A stretch of DNA of 64,000 nucleotides from Coprococcus comes ATCC 27758 (lineage in GTDB: Bacteria > Bacillota > Clostridia > Lachnospirales > Lachnospiraceae), in assembly GCF_025149785.1 (NCBI RefSeq), contig NZ_CP102277.1:620001-684000 (forward strand). The letters run 5' to 3'. Every line of letters begins with the position of its first letter. Positions within the stretch are counted from its first letter, which is position 1. The position numbers and the translations under genes are program-made. The notes under the pieces are model-generated. The model had not been told where the DNA came from and ran no database searches. It worked only from the letters and a program-made list of their open reading frames with translations. This document shows positions 48,393 to 57,627 of this stretch, one piece after another.

Positions 48393-48735
48393 AAAAAGAG
48401 CACGCGAAAGAGATCGAAATAAAAGAAGCCGGAAGTATGGTCAGATAAAAAGAAAACATTCCCGCAAGGGAATCTGGTCCTGTGTGATGGCAGTACTTGT
48501 TACGGCAGTGATAGCGGGATTGATTGTAATGGCATTTATGAATAAAGGGAAATCAGCAGCAATGGTAGGAAGCTTTGGGGTTTTCGATATGATTCTTGCC
48601 TGCATCGGTATTGTAACGGGTGTAAAAGGATTTAAAGAAAGAGATAAAAATTATCTGACCTGCAAGATCGGAATTGTTGTAAACGGACTTATTTTACTTG
48701 CCCTGATCTTAGTATTTATAAGAGGATGTGTATAA
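48373..48735 (+). CDS. DUF6142-like membrane protein
   Basis: A 120-residue protein with a very basic first 35 residues (MRSRRDKKRARERDRNKRSR...) and three hydrophobic segments near 36-56, 62-80 and 96-116. It fits the small DUF6142 family of Lachnospiraceae. The start lies inside the VanZ gene after AAGGAGATGGCACG, and its stop is followed directly by the M29 gene, so it is translationally coupled on both sides. Function unknown. Confidence 0.7.
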   Translation: MRSRRDKKRARERDRNKRSRKYGQIKRKHSRKGIWSCVMAVLVTAVIAGLIVMAFMNKGKSAAMVGSFGVFDMILACIGIVTGVKGFKERDKNYLTCKIGIVVNGLILLALILVFIRGCV

Positions 48736-50772
48736 ATGGAAGAAAGATATAATCTGGCAATTGACAGAATGAAAGCAATAATAGAAGAAAAAACAGTAGC
48801 AGAGCCATATCGGGAATATTTCCAGCATGTGGCTCGGTTTATTTTAAAGCTTGATGAGCTGAAACGGAATGTGGAAAGCGGAAAGCAGAAAGAGATGTCA
48901 GAAGAAGAGCTGCAGGAAGAGATGAAGGATCTTTATGCAGACGAACTGGAAGCAAACTATGAGAAATCTTATGCAAATCCGGCTTATGCGGTTTTGGTGC
49001 TGGGAGGAGAACTGGGAAGCTTTTTGTCTGCGGTTTACACCGAGATCCGCGGAGGCATTTCTTATGTTCAGGAACAGCGTATGGAGTATGTTGTGATCGG
49101 AGCAGAGCTTTTGATTGAAATCTACAACAAATTTGAAGAAGAAAAGCAGCCGCAGCTGGAAAGCCTGAAGGAAATCTTTTACTGGTATGCAAGTGATTAC
49201 TGCGATGTATTTGCGGCAGACCGCATCAAAGACCAGATCGATCCGGAAAGAGGATGCTTCATTGTGAATATGATCATGAATGAAGATCTTTCCGATCTGC
49301 GTTATCTCTACCGTATGGGAGAATATGTGGGGGTAAATGAAAGAGAGACAGCCGCATACTTAAATTCACTTCCACAGGAGAAGATTGATAAGATGGCAGA
49401 TACCTTCAGTGAAGGATACAGGATTGGTTTTGTAAATACCGGAAAAGACCTGTCAAAAAAATCTGTAGTCAACATTTACTATGCAATGGGATTTGAACGG
49501 ATCGTAAAAAAAGCCATTGAGAATTTTGCCAAAATGGGATTAAAGCCGAGTATTTTCCGGACAAGTCACAGCGTGATCACAAGAGGACGTAACAGCCAGA
49601 TCGGATTTTTCAATATTTCCGGCAACAAGCAGTATGTCTATGACCACAGAGATGATATCGGGCTTGTGATGGATAAACAGTATGTAGAGCGAAAGCTGGA
49701 AGTGATGCGTACCACTTACGAGCAGAATAAAGAGATTGCAGCAGGCTATGCAGGACCGGCAGTGATCGACATTTTCGGAGAAAAGACTTTTGTTCCGCAG
49801 GCTAAACCAGAGGCAGTTAAATTAAGCGAAAAGCAGGAAGAGCTTCTGGTTGCGATGAATGGAAGGGCCGGACGTCTGACCAATGAATATCTTCCGGGAG
49901 ATGAGAGAAGCTTTACGATCATTTCCTGGCCGGTTCCGGAAATCGGAGAGCAGTATCATGAGATCTTTGATGAAACGATCAAGATCAATACTCTGGATTA
50001 CAAGCTTTACCAGAAGGTGCAGCAGACAATGATCGATGCACTGGATAAAGGAGAGTATGTAAAAGTAACAGGCTCAGGCGAAAACCAGACGGATCTGAAA
50101 GTGATGCTTCATCCGCTTGCCGATCCGACAAAAGAGACGATCTTTGAAAACTGTGTTGCCGATGTCAATATCCCGGTAGGTGAGGTGTTCACTTCCCCGG
50201 TACTGGAAGGAACAGAAGGTACCCTTTTTGTGAGCAAGGTATTCCTTCACGGACTTCCGTATTACAATCTGAAGATCAGTTTTAAAGAAGGAAAGATCAC
50301 AGAGTATACCTGCACCAATTTTGATTCAGAAGAAGAAAATAAAAAATATATTTTCGATAATATTCTGCACAATCATCAGACACTTCCGATCGGCGAGTTT
50401 GCGATCGGAACCAATACCACAGCTTATGCGGTTGCGAAGAAATATGATATTGCAGATAAATATACGATTCTGATCGCTGAAAAGACGGGACCGCATTTTG
50501 CAGTAGGGGATACCTGCTACAGCTGGGCAGAGGATGTAAAGGTTTACAATCCGGATGGAAAAGAGATTATTGCAAGAGACAACAGCATATCGATCTTGAG
50601 AAAAGAGGATCCGTCGAAAGCATATTTCCAGTGCCATACCGATATCACCATCCCTTATGATGAGCTGGGAAGCATTGTTGTAGTGGCGAAAGACGGAACA
50701 GAGACAGAAATTATCCGTGATGGACGGTTTGTTCTTCCGGGAACAGAGATCCTCAATGAACCTCTGAATTAG
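48736..50772 (+). CDS. M29-family aminopeptidase (PepS/AmpS-like)
   Basis: A 678-residue protein whose C-terminal 400 residues are an M29 metallo-aminopeptidase: NIPVGEVFTSPVLEGTEGTL near 477-496, LPIGEFAIGTNTTAYAVAKK near 549-568, and EKTGPHFAVGDTCYSW near 580-595 hold the conserved Glu, His and Asp metal ligands. The N-terminal 250 residues are an extra helical region not found in the 370-410-residue Bacillus enzymes, a form common in Clostridia. It probably recycles peptides in the cytoplasm. ATG directly follows the previous stop. Confidence 0.88.
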   Translation: MEERYNLAIDRMKAIIEEKTVAEPYREYFQHVARFILKLDELKRNVESGKQKEMSEEELQEEMKDLYADELEANYEKSYANPAYAVLVLGGELGSFLSAVYTEIRGGISYVQEQRMEYVVIGAELLIEIYNKFEEEKQPQLESLKEIFYWYASDYCDVFAADRIKDQIDPERGCFIVNMIMNEDLSDLRYLYRMGEYVGVNERETAAYLNSLPQEKIDKMADTFSEGYRIGFVNTGKDLSKKSVVNIYYAMGFERIVKKAIENFAKMGLKPSIFRTSHSVITRGRNSQIGFFNISGNKQYVYDHRDDIGLVMDKQYVERKLEVMRTTYEQNKEIAAGYAGPAVIDIFGEKTFVPQAKPEAVKLSEKQEELLVAMNGRAGRLTNEYLPGDERSFTIISWPVPEIGEQYHEIFDETIKINTLDYKLYQKVQQTMIDALDKGEYVKVTGSGENQTDLKVMLHPLADPTKETIFENCVADVNIPVGEVFTSPVLEGTEGTLFVSKVFLHGLPYYNLKISFKEGKITEYTCTNFDSEEENKKYIFDNILHNHQTLPIGEFAIGTNTTAYAVAKKYDIADKYTILIAEKTGPHFAVGDTCYSWAEDVKVYNPDGKEIIARDNSISILRKEDPSKAYFQCHTDITIPYDELGSIVVVAKDGTETEIIRDGRFVLPGTEILNEPLN

Positions 50773-50836
50773 TATTAGTTATGGATTTTCAATAATACCA
50801 ATAAGTAAAATTAAATAATGGTCAGATAAGTAACGG

Positions 50837-50865
50837 TTGACATACCGCAACAGACTTAGTAAAAT
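50837..50865 (+). promoter_or_regulatory. Sigma-A promoter of the pur operon
   Basis: TTGACA (50837-50842), 17 bases, TAAAAT (50860-50865), 61 bases before purE. Several AT-rich inverted stretches (AACTTATAAGT at 50866) lie in the leader; I do not see a purine riboswitch. Confidence 0.75.
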
Positions 50866-50925
50866 AACTTATAAGTGGTTAGCTATTTATTAAAATACTT
50901 ATAGATAAAAGAAAAGGAGATCATT

Positions 50926-51438
50926 ATGCCAAAAGTTGGAATCGTAATGGGCAGCGACTCAGATATGAAAGTAATGGGAAAAGCTGCCGACATGCTGGAA
51001 AAGTTTGGAATCGATTATGAGATGACGATCATCTCGGCACACCGTGAGCCTGATGTATTCTATGAATATGCGAAGTCTGCAGAAGCAAAAGACTTCAAAG
51101 TAATTATTGCAGGTGCAGGTATGGCAGCACATCTTCCAGGAATGTGTGCAGCAATTTTCCCGATGCCGGTTATCGGAATCCCAATGTCAGGGAAGAATCT
51201 GGAGGGTGTCGACGCACTCTATTCAATCGTTCAGATGCCGCCTGGAATCCCGGTTGCCACAGTTGCGATCGATGGCGGAGCAAACGCAGCTATTCTGGCT
51301 GCAAAGATTCTTGCAACCTCAGATCCTGAGCTTCTTCAGAAATTGAAGGATTACACTGCAGAAATGAAAGAAACCGTCCAGAAAAAAGCAGAAAAGCTTG
51401 AAAAAATCGGACACAAAGAATATATCAAGCAGATGTAG
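50926..51438 (+). CDS. purE: N5-carboxyaminoimidazole ribonucleotide mutase
   Basis: A 170-residue class I PurE that turns N5-CAIR into CAIR in purine synthesis. GIVMGSDSDMKVM at 5-17 and TIISAHREPDVFYEYA at about 34-49 form the active site with the catalytic His; GAGMAAHLPGMCA and PMSGKNLEGVDALYSIVQMP are conserved too. PurK, which would supply N5-CAIR, is not in this window. AAAGGAGATCATT precedes the ATG. First gene of purE-purM-purN-purD. Confidence 0.96.
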   Translation: MPKVGIVMGSDSDMKVMGKAADMLEKFGIDYEMTIISAHREPDVFYEYAKSAEAKDFKVIIAGAGMAAHLPGMCAAIFPMPVIGIPMSGKNLEGVDALYSIVQMPPGIPVATVAIDGGANAAILAAKILATSDPELLQKLKDYTAEMKETVQKKAEKLEKIGHKEYIKQM

Positions 51439-51478
51439 GCATACAGATGTCAGTGAAAATACCAGGAGGATATAGAAA

Positions 51479-52507
51479 ATGTTGGATTATAAGACAGCCG
51501 GCGTAGATATCGAGGCAGGATATAAATCAGTAGAACTTATGAAAAAGCATGTAAAAGAAACCATGAGACCGGAAGTGTTAGGAGGGCTTGGCGGTTTTGC
51601 AGGTGCATTTGATTTAAGTGGAATTAAGAATATGGAAGAACCAGTACTTCTTTCCGGAACAGATGGATGTGGAACAAAGGTGAAGCTTGCATTTGTAATG
51701 GACAAGCATGATACAATCGGTATTGATGCCGTTGCCATGTGTGTGAATGATATCGCATGCTCTGGTGGAGAACCGTTATTCTTCCTGGATTATATTGCCT
51801 GTGGCAAGAATTACCCGGAAAAGATCGCTACGATCGTAAGCGGTGTGGCAGAGGGCTGCAAGCAGTCAGGATGTGCACTTGTAGGTGGAGAGACAGCAGA
51901 ACATCCGGGACTGATGCCGGAGAATGATTACGACCTTGCAGGTTTTGCAGTCGGAGTTGTAGATAAGAAAGACATTATCGACGGTTCTAATATTAAGCCA
52001 GGTGATGTACTTGTTGCAATGCCGTCTACAGGGGTTCACAGCAATGGATTTTCACTGGTTCGTAAGGTATTCGACATTACAGAAGAATCTTTAAATACAT
52101 ACTATGATGAATTAGGAAAGACACTTGGCGAAGCACTTCTTGCTCCGACCAGAATTTATGTAAAAGCACTGAAGAACGTAAAAGAAGCCGGTGTAAGAGT
52201 CAAAGGATGCAGCCATATCACAGGCGGTGGATTCTATGAAAATATTCCGAGAATGCTTCCGGAAGGAATCCGTGCAGTGGTAAAGAAGGACAGCTATGAA
52301 ATCCCTGCAATCTTTAACCTGATCGCAAAGACTGGCAACATTGCAGAAGAGATGATGTACAATACCTTCAATATGGGTATCGGTATGGTTGTCGCTGTCG
52401 ATGAAAAGGATGTAGATGCTACAATTAAGGCAATGAAAGAAGCTGGAGATGAAGCATTTGTGGTTGGTTATGTAGAAGCAGGAGAAAAAGGAGTTACTTT
52501 ATGTTAA
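51479..52507 (+). CDS. purM: Phosphoribosylformylglycinamidine cyclo-ligase (AIR synthetase)
   Basis: A 342-residue ATP-dependent cyclase producing AIR. LSGTDGCGTKVKLAFVMDKH near 59-78 and DAVAMCVNDIACSGGEPLFF near 83-102 bind metal and nucleotide; SNGFSLVRKVF near 186 and HITGGGFYENIPRMLPEG near 241-258 are further signatures. AGGAGGATATAGAAA precedes the ATG. It overlaps purN by seven bases. Confidence 0.96.
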   Translation: MLDYKTAGVDIEAGYKSVELMKKHVKETMRPEVLGGLGGFAGAFDLSGIKNMEEPVLLSGTDGCGTKVKLAFVMDKHDTIGIDAVAMCVNDIACSGGEPLFFLDYIACGKNYPEKIATIVSGVAEGCKQSGCALVGGETAEHPGLMPENDYDLAGFAVGVVDKKDIIDGSNIKPGDVLVAMPSTGVHSNGFSLVRKVFDITEESLNTYYDELGKTLGEALLAPTRIYVKALKNVKEAGVRVKGCSHITGGGFYENIPRMLPEGIRAVVKKDSYEIPAIFNLIAKTGNIAEEMMYNTFNMGIGMVVAVDEKDVDATIKAMKEAGDEAFVVGYVEAGEKGVTLC

Positions 52508-53127
52508 GAGTTGCTGTACTTGTATCCGGAGGCGGAACCAATCTGCAGGCAATCATTGATGCAGTGGAAAATGGCACGATCACCAATACAGAGTTGGTCG
52601 GTGTCATCAGCAATAATAAGAACGCATATGCACTCAAAAGAGCCGGGAATCATCAGATCCCGGCACAGTGCGTTTCGCCGAAGGATTTTGAGACAAGAGA
52701 AGAGTTTAACAAAGTTTTTCTTGAAAAGGTAGACGAACTGAAACCGGATCTGATCGTTCTGGCGGGATTTTTGGTTGTGATCCCGGAAGAAATGATCAGC
52801 AGATACCGGAATAAGATCATCAATATCCATCCATCTCTGATTCCGTCGTTCTGCGGAACGGGATATTATGGACTGAAGGTTCATGAGGCAGCACTTGCCA
52901 GAGGGGTAAAGGTGGTTGGAGCAACCGTACATTTTGTAGACGAAGGAACGGATACCGGTCCGATCATTCTCCAGAAGGCTGTTGAAGTAGAAGAAGGCGA
53001 TACACCGGAGGTTCTGCAGAGACGTGTGATGGAGCAGGCGGAGTGGAAGATCCTTCCACATGCGATCGACCTGATCGCAAATGGAAAAGTAACAGTAAAA
53101 GATGGCAGAGTGTCAATTGCCCGTTAG
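52501..53127 (+). CDS. purN: Phosphoribosylglycinamide formyltransferase
   Basis: A 208-residue formyl-tetrahydrofolate enzyme converting GAR to FGAR. The N-terminal loop VSGGGTNLQAIIDA at 8-21 binds phosphate; the catalytic Asn-His-Asp set lies in NIHPSLIPSF near 106-115 and HFVDEGTDTGPII near 140-152. The start ATG lies in the end of purM. The purD ribosome site overlaps its end. Confidence 0.96.
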   Translation: MLRVAVLVSGGGTNLQAIIDAVENGTITNTELVGVISNNKNAYALKRAGNHQIPAQCVSPKDFETREEFNKVFLEKVDELKPDLIVLAGFLVVIPEEMISRYRNKIINIHPSLIPSFCGTGYYGLKVHEAALARGVKVVGATVHFVDEGTDTGPIILQKAVEVEEGDTPEVLQRRVMEQAEWKILPHAIDLIANGKVTVKDGRVSIAR

Positions 53128-53143
53128 AGAAGGAGGAGCACCA

Positions 53144-54415
53144 ATGAAAGTATTGATCGTAGGCGGTGGCGGAAGAGAACACGCAATTGCATATTGTGTA
53201 GCAAAGAGCAGCAAGGTAGAGAAGATGTACTGTGCACCGGGAAATGCCGGGATTGCAGAGCTTGCAGAATGCGTACCGATTGGTGCGATGGAATTTGACA
53301 AGCTGGTTACATTTGCAAAGGAAAAAGCGATCGATCTGGCAATCGTAGGAATGGATGATCCGCTGGTTGGCGGCCTTATAGATGAATTTGAAAAAGCCGG
53401 GATCCGCGCATTCGGACCAAGAAAAAATGCAGCAATCCTGGAGGGAAGCAAGGCATTTTCAAAAGATCTGATGAAAAAATATGACATCCCGACCGCAGCA
53501 TATGAGAACTTTGACAATGCAGACGAAGCGCTGGCTTATCTGGAGACAGCCAAATTTCCGATCGTTCTGAAGGCAGATGGTCTGGCACTTGGAAAAGGTG
53601 TACTGATCTGTAATACGTTGGAAGAAGCAAAAGCCGGCGTGAAAGAGATTATGCTGGACAAGAAATTCGGTGCATCCGGTAATACCATGGTTGTAGAAGA
53701 ATTCATGACAGGACGTGAGGTTTCTGTTCTTTCCTTTGTGGATGGAAAGACCATCAAGACTATGACAAGCGCGCAGGATCACAAGAGAGCCAAAGACGGA
53801 GACCAGGGATTGAATACCGGTGGTATGGGAACTTTCTCACCGAGTCCTTTCTATACAAAAGAAGTTGACGAATTCTGCCGAAAATATGTGTACCAGAAGA
53901 CGGTAGATGCAATGGCAGCAGAGGGAAGAGAGTTCAAGGGGATCATCTTCTTCGGACTGATGCTTACCGAAGACGGACCGAAGGTTCTGGAATACAATGC
54001 CAGATTCGGAGATCCTGAGGCACAGGTTGTTCTTCCGCGTATGAAGAATGATCTGATCGATGTGATCGAAGCCTGTATCGACGGAACACTGGATCAGGTA
54101 GATCTTCAGTTTGAAGACAATGCAGCAGTTTGTGTGGTACTTGCATCTGACGGTTATCCGGTCGCTTATGAAAAAGGACTTCCGATCACAGGTCTTGACG
54201 AGTTCAAGAAGCATGAAGGATACTATTGCTTCCATGCCGGAACCAAATTCGACGGAGACCAGATCGTGACAAACGGAGGACGTGTCCTCGGCGTGACAGC
54301 CAAAGGAGCAACGCTCAAAGAGGCCCGTGCCAATGCTTACAAAGCAACCGAATGGGTTAAATTTGATAACAAATATATGCGCCACGATATCGGAAAAGCG
54401 ATTGACGAGGCTTAG
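53144..54415 (+). CDS. purD: Phosphoribosylamine-glycine ligase
   Basis: A 423-residue ATP-grasp enzyme joining glycine to phosphoribosylamine. VLIVGGGGREHAIAY at 3-17 is the nucleotide-fold start, FPIVLKADGLALGKGVLI near 138-155 the ATP-grasp lid, and GIIFFGLMLTEDGPKVLEYN plus ARFGDPEAQVVLPR near 269-302 the catalytic core. The frame opens at 53102, but AAGGAGGAGCACC before ATG 53144 is clear. It is the last gene of the operon, with a terminator at 54424-54462. Confidence 0.96.
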   Translation: MKVLIVGGGGREHAIAYCVAKSSKVEKMYCAPGNAGIAELAECVPIGAMEFDKLVTFAKEKAIDLAIVGMDDPLVGGLIDEFEKAGIRAFGPRKNAAILEGSKAFSKDLMKKYDIPTAAYENFDNADEALAYLETAKFPIVLKADGLALGKGVLICNTLEEAKAGVKEIMLDKKFGASGNTMVVEEFMTGREVSVLSFVDGKTIKTMTSAQDHKRAKDGDQGLNTGGMGTFSPSPFYTKEVDEFCRKYVYQKTVDAMAAEGREFKGIIFFGLMLTEDGPKVLEYNARFGDPEAQVVLPRMKNDLIDVIEACIDGTLDQVDLQFEDNAAVCVVLASDGYPVAYEKGLPITGLDEFKKHEGYYCFHAGTKFDGDQIVTNGGRVLGVTAKGATLKEARANAYKATEWVKFDNKYMRHDIGKAIDEA

Positions 54416-54423
54416 GAATTTAG

Positions 54424-54462
54424 GGCGGGATCTTTCTTATTCAGAGGGATTTCGCCTTTTTT
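54424..54462 (+). terminator. Terminator of the pur operon
   Basis: GGCGGGATC (54424-54432) pairs with GATTTCGCC (54448-54456) including two G-T pairs, followed by six T. Confidence 0.75.
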
Positions 54463-54515
54463 GAGTTAAGTGAAAAATTTAATCTTTAAGAAGTTCTAAA
54501 GATTTCATGAACTTC

Positions 54516-54544
54516 TTGACAAATCGGACTTTGAATACTATGAT
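54516..54544 (+). promoter_or_regulatory. Promoter of the T-box-valS transcript
   Basis: TTGACA (54516-54521), 17 bases, TATGAT (54539-54544). It lies right upstream of the T-box leader. Confidence 0.75.
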
Positions 54545-54550
54545 TATCAA

Positions 54551-54812
54551 TAGTTATGGGAAAAGGCAATGAGAAAGAGGAGTATGCAGACTGGTCCGAA
54601 GAAGAGAGAACCGTTCACAGGCTGAGAGACGGTTTACGGGAAGTGGTTGCAGAAGGTAGCTTTGGAGCCGGGTATCTGAAAAAGGGCGAGTAGGATATCA
54701 CGGGGTGGTTTCCGTTATAGAACTGTGAGAGATACGAGATGGATTTATTTCGTGGAACAAAGGTGGTACCGCGTTTATACACGCCCTTTACATATTGTAA
54801 AGGGCTTTTTTT
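54551..54812 (+). promoter_or_regulatory. T-box leader upstream of valS
   Basis: The T-box sequence AAAGGTGGTACCGCG is at 54759-54773. It is followed by the terminator GCCCTTTACA (54783-54792), loop TAT, TGTAAAGGGC (54796-54805) and seven T. Upstream lies a stem I-like structure with an AGTA motif (54582) and GAGAGA (54603). T-box leaders sense uncharged tRNA and let transcription continue when it binds. The gene downstream predicts tRNA-Val; a GTA between CCGG and TCTG (54676-54678) is a plausible Val specifier, but the fold was not computed. Confidence 0.93.
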
Positions 54813-54865
54813 ATTCTTTATAGAGAGAGCAAAAGTGCGCGGTGGACTTATAAGAGGAGGAAACA

Positions 54866-57520
54866 ATGAGTAAGAATCTTGAAAAGACCTACAATCCGAA
54901 AGAGATTGAAGCGAAACTTTATGAAAAATGGTGTGAAGAAAAGTATTTTCACGCTGAAGTTGACAGGAGTAAGAAACCATTTACAACGGTAATGCCGCCA
55001 CCGAATATCACCGGTAAGCTGCATATGGGACATGCTCTCGATAATACACTTCAGGATATCCTGATCCGTTACAAGAGAATGCAGGGATATAATGCACTGT
55101 GGATCCCGGGAACAGACCACGCTGCAATTTCAACAGAAGTAAAGGTTACAAACCAGTTAAAGGCAGAGGGAATTGATAAGAAAGAACTCGGAAGAGAAGG
55201 ATTCCTTAAGAGAACCTGGCAGTGGAAAGAAGAGTACGCAGGAACCATCGAAGGTCAGCTGAAAAAGCTTGGTGTATCCTGTGACTGGGACAGAGAACGT
55301 TTCACCATGGATGAAGGATGCTCGAATGCGGTCAAAGAAGTATTCCTTCGTCTTCACGAAAAAGGATTTATCTACAAAGGTTCCAGAATCATCAACTGGT
55401 GTCCGGTATGTAAGACTTCCCTTTCTGACGCAGAAGTTGAGCATGAGGAACAGGCAGGACATTTCTGGCACATCAAGTACCCGATCGTAGGAACAGAACG
55501 TTTCCTTGAGATCGCAACTACACGTCCGGAAACTCTGCTTGGAGATACAGCAATCGCCGTACACCCGGACGATGACAGGTACAAAGATATCGTAGGAAAG
55601 AATGTCATCCTTCCGTTAGTTGGAAGAGAAATCCCGATCGTGGCAGACGCTTACGTTGATAAAGAATTCGGAACAGGTGCGGTTAAGATCACACCGGCAC
55701 ATGACCCGAATGACTTTGAAGTAGGAAAGAGACATAATCTTCCGGAAATCAATATCCTGAATGATGATGCTACCATCGTAGAAGGATACGGAAGATATTC
55801 CGGAATGGATCGCTACGAAGCAAGAAAAGCAATCGTAGAAGATCTGGAAAAAGAAGGATACCTTGTAAGCATCGAAGAACATGTACACAACGTTGGAACA
55901 CATGACAGATGTAAGACAACCGTTGAACCGATGATTAAACCACAGTGGTTTGTTAAGATGGATGAGCTTGCCAAACCGGCGATCAATGCGATCAAGACCG
56001 GCGAATTAAAATTCGTACCGGAACGTTTTGGTAAGATCTACCTGAACTGGCTGGAAAATATCCGTGACTGGTGTATTTCACGTCAGATCTGGTGGGGACA
56101 CAGAATTCCGGCCTACTATTGTGATGAATGTGGAGAAGTGGTTGTTGCACGTGAGATGCCGGAAAAATGCCCGCATTGCGGATGCACACATCTGACACAG
56201 GATGAAGATACACTGGATACCTGGTTCAGTTCAGCACTGTGGCCGTTCTCAACACTTGGATGGCCGGAAGAGACAGAGGACTTCAAGTATTTCTATCCGA
56301 CAGATGTACTGGTAACCGGTTATGATATTATTTTCTTCTGGGTAATCCGTATGGTATTCTCCGGATATGCACATACTGGAAAAGCACCGTTCCATACTGT
56401 TCTGATCCATGGACTGGTAAGGGATTCCCAGGGACGTAAGATGAGTAAATCTCTTGGAAATGGTATCGATCCGCTGGAGGTCATTGATGAGTACGGTGCA
56501 GATGCACTCCGTCTGACTCTGATCACAGGAAATGCACCAGGAAATGATATGCGTTTCTACAACGAACGTGTAGAATCCAGCCGTAACTTTGCCAATAAGG
56601 TATGGAATGCATCCAGATTTATCATGATGAACATGGAAGATAAGGTAATTTCCAAACCGGATGAGGCAGACTTTGAAGTAACCGATAAATGGATTTTATC
56701 CAAGGTAAATACACTTGCAAAAGATGTAACTGAGAACATGGATAAATTTGAACTGGGTATTGCAGTACAGAAAGTATATGACTTTATCTGGGATGAATTC
56801 TGTGACTGGTACATTGAGCTTGTAAAATACAGGATCTACCATTCTGATGAAAATTATAAGAGCGCCAATGCAGCACTTTGGACACTGAAGACGGTTCTTG
56901 GTAATGCACTGAAGATGTTACATCCATTTATGCCATTTGTAACAGAAGAAATCTACAGCGCACTGGTACCGGAGGAAAAATCTCTGATGATGTCAGACTG
57001 GCCGCAGTTTAGCGAAGACTGGTGCTATGCAGACGCTGAAAATATAACAGATCATATGAAAGAAGTTATCCGTGGTGTCAGAAATGCGCGGGCAGAAATG
57101 AATGTACCGCCGAGCCGTAAAGCAAAGGTTTATGTAGTATGCGAAGATGAGAAGCTCTGTGAAGGATTCGAAGAGCTGACAACATGCGCATGCCCGCTTA
57201 TGAGTGCTTCTGAACTTGCTGTCCAGGCTGATAAGGCAGGTATTGCGGATGATGCCGTATCGATCGTAGTACCGGATGCTTCTGTATATGTACCACTGGA
57301 AGAGCTGATTGACTTCGAACAGGAAATCGAGCGTCTGACAAAAGAAGAAGAAAAGCTTACAAAAGAAATCAACCGTGCAAAGGGAATGCTTTCAAATGAA
57401 AAATTCGTCAGCAAAGCACCACAGGCAAAGGTTGATGAAGAAAAAGCAAAGCTTGAAAAGTATACACAGATGATGGAACAGGTGAAAGAACGTCTGGAGG
57501 CTTTAAAGGCAGGAAGATAA
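54866..57520 (+). CDS. valS: Valyl-tRNA synthetase
   Basis: An 884-residue class Ia synthetase. The HIGH motif is [10 protein letters not shown] near 51-60 and the KMSKS motif is [11 protein letters not shown] near 523-533. The CP1 editing domain lies near 190-340 ([19 protein letters not shown]), and a zinc-ribbon CDECGEVVV...CPHCGC near 418-443 is present. A C-terminal coiled coil (about 815-884) is the ValRS tRNA-binding arm. AGGAGGAAACA precedes the ATG. Its T-box leader makes expression respond to valine-tRNA charging. Confidence 0.97.
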   Translation: MSKNLEKTYNPKEIEAKLYEKWCEEKYFHAEVDRSKKPFTTVMPPPNITGKLHMGHALDNTLQDILIRYKRMQGYNALWIPGTDHAAISTEVKVTNQLKAEGIDKKELGREGFLKRTWQWKEEYAGTIEGQLKKLGVSCDWDRERFTMDEGCSNAVKEVFLRLHEKGFIYKGSRIINWCPVCKTSLSDAEVEHEEQAGHFWHIKYPIVGTERFLEIATTRPETLLGDTAIAVHPDDDRYKDIVGKNVILPLVGREIPIVADAYVDKEFGTGAVKITPAHDPNDFEVGKRHNLPEINILNDDATIVEGYGRYSGMDRYEARKAIVEDLEKEGYLVSIEEHVHNVGTHDRCKTTVEPMIKPQWFVKMDELAKPAINAIKTGELKFVPERFGKIYLNWLENIRDWCISRQIWWGHRIPAYYCDECGEVVVAREMPEKCPHCGCTHLTQDEDTLDTWFSSALWPFSTLGWPEETEDFKYFYPTDVLVTGYDIIFFWVIRMVFSGYAHTGKAPFHTVLIHGLVRDSQGRKMSKSLGNGIDPLEVIDEYGADALRLTLITGNAPGNDMRFYNERVESSRNFANKVWNASRFIMMNMEDKVISKPDEADFEVTDKWILSKVNTLAKDVTENMDKFELGIAVQKVYDFIWDEFCDWYIELVKYRIYHSDENYKSANAALWTLKTVLGNALKMLHPFMPFVTEEIYSALVPEEKSLMMSDWPQFSEDWCYADAENITDHMKEVIRGVRNARAEMNVPPSRKAKVYVVCEDEKLCEGFEELTTCACPLMSASELAVQADKAGIADDAVSIVVPDASVYVPLEELIDFEQEIERLTKEEEKLTKEINRAKGMLSNEKFVSKAPQAKVDEEKAKLEKYTQMMEQVKERLEALKAGR

Positions 57521-57564
57521 TCACTGCAGGAAAGTACTAAGGCATATTCTTTTTTAGCCGGATA

Positions 57565-57600
57565 TACCGTCAGGCGCAGCATAAACTGCGCCTGACGGTA
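57565..57600. other. Strong hairpin between valS and the sulfatase gene
   Basis: TACCGTCAGGCGCAG (57565-57579) pairs perfectly with CTGCGCCTGACGGTA (57586-57600) around a six-base loop. There is no T-run on either side, so it is not a standard terminator. It starts 45 bases after valS. Confidence 0.6.
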
Positions 57601-57627
57601 CAGAAACACGTAAGGGGTTAAAAGACG

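Noticed and set aside
50866-50925. A purine riboswitch or PurR box ahead of purE
   Set aside because: The leader is too short and lacks the conserved purine aptamer core; only AT-rich inverted stretches are visible.
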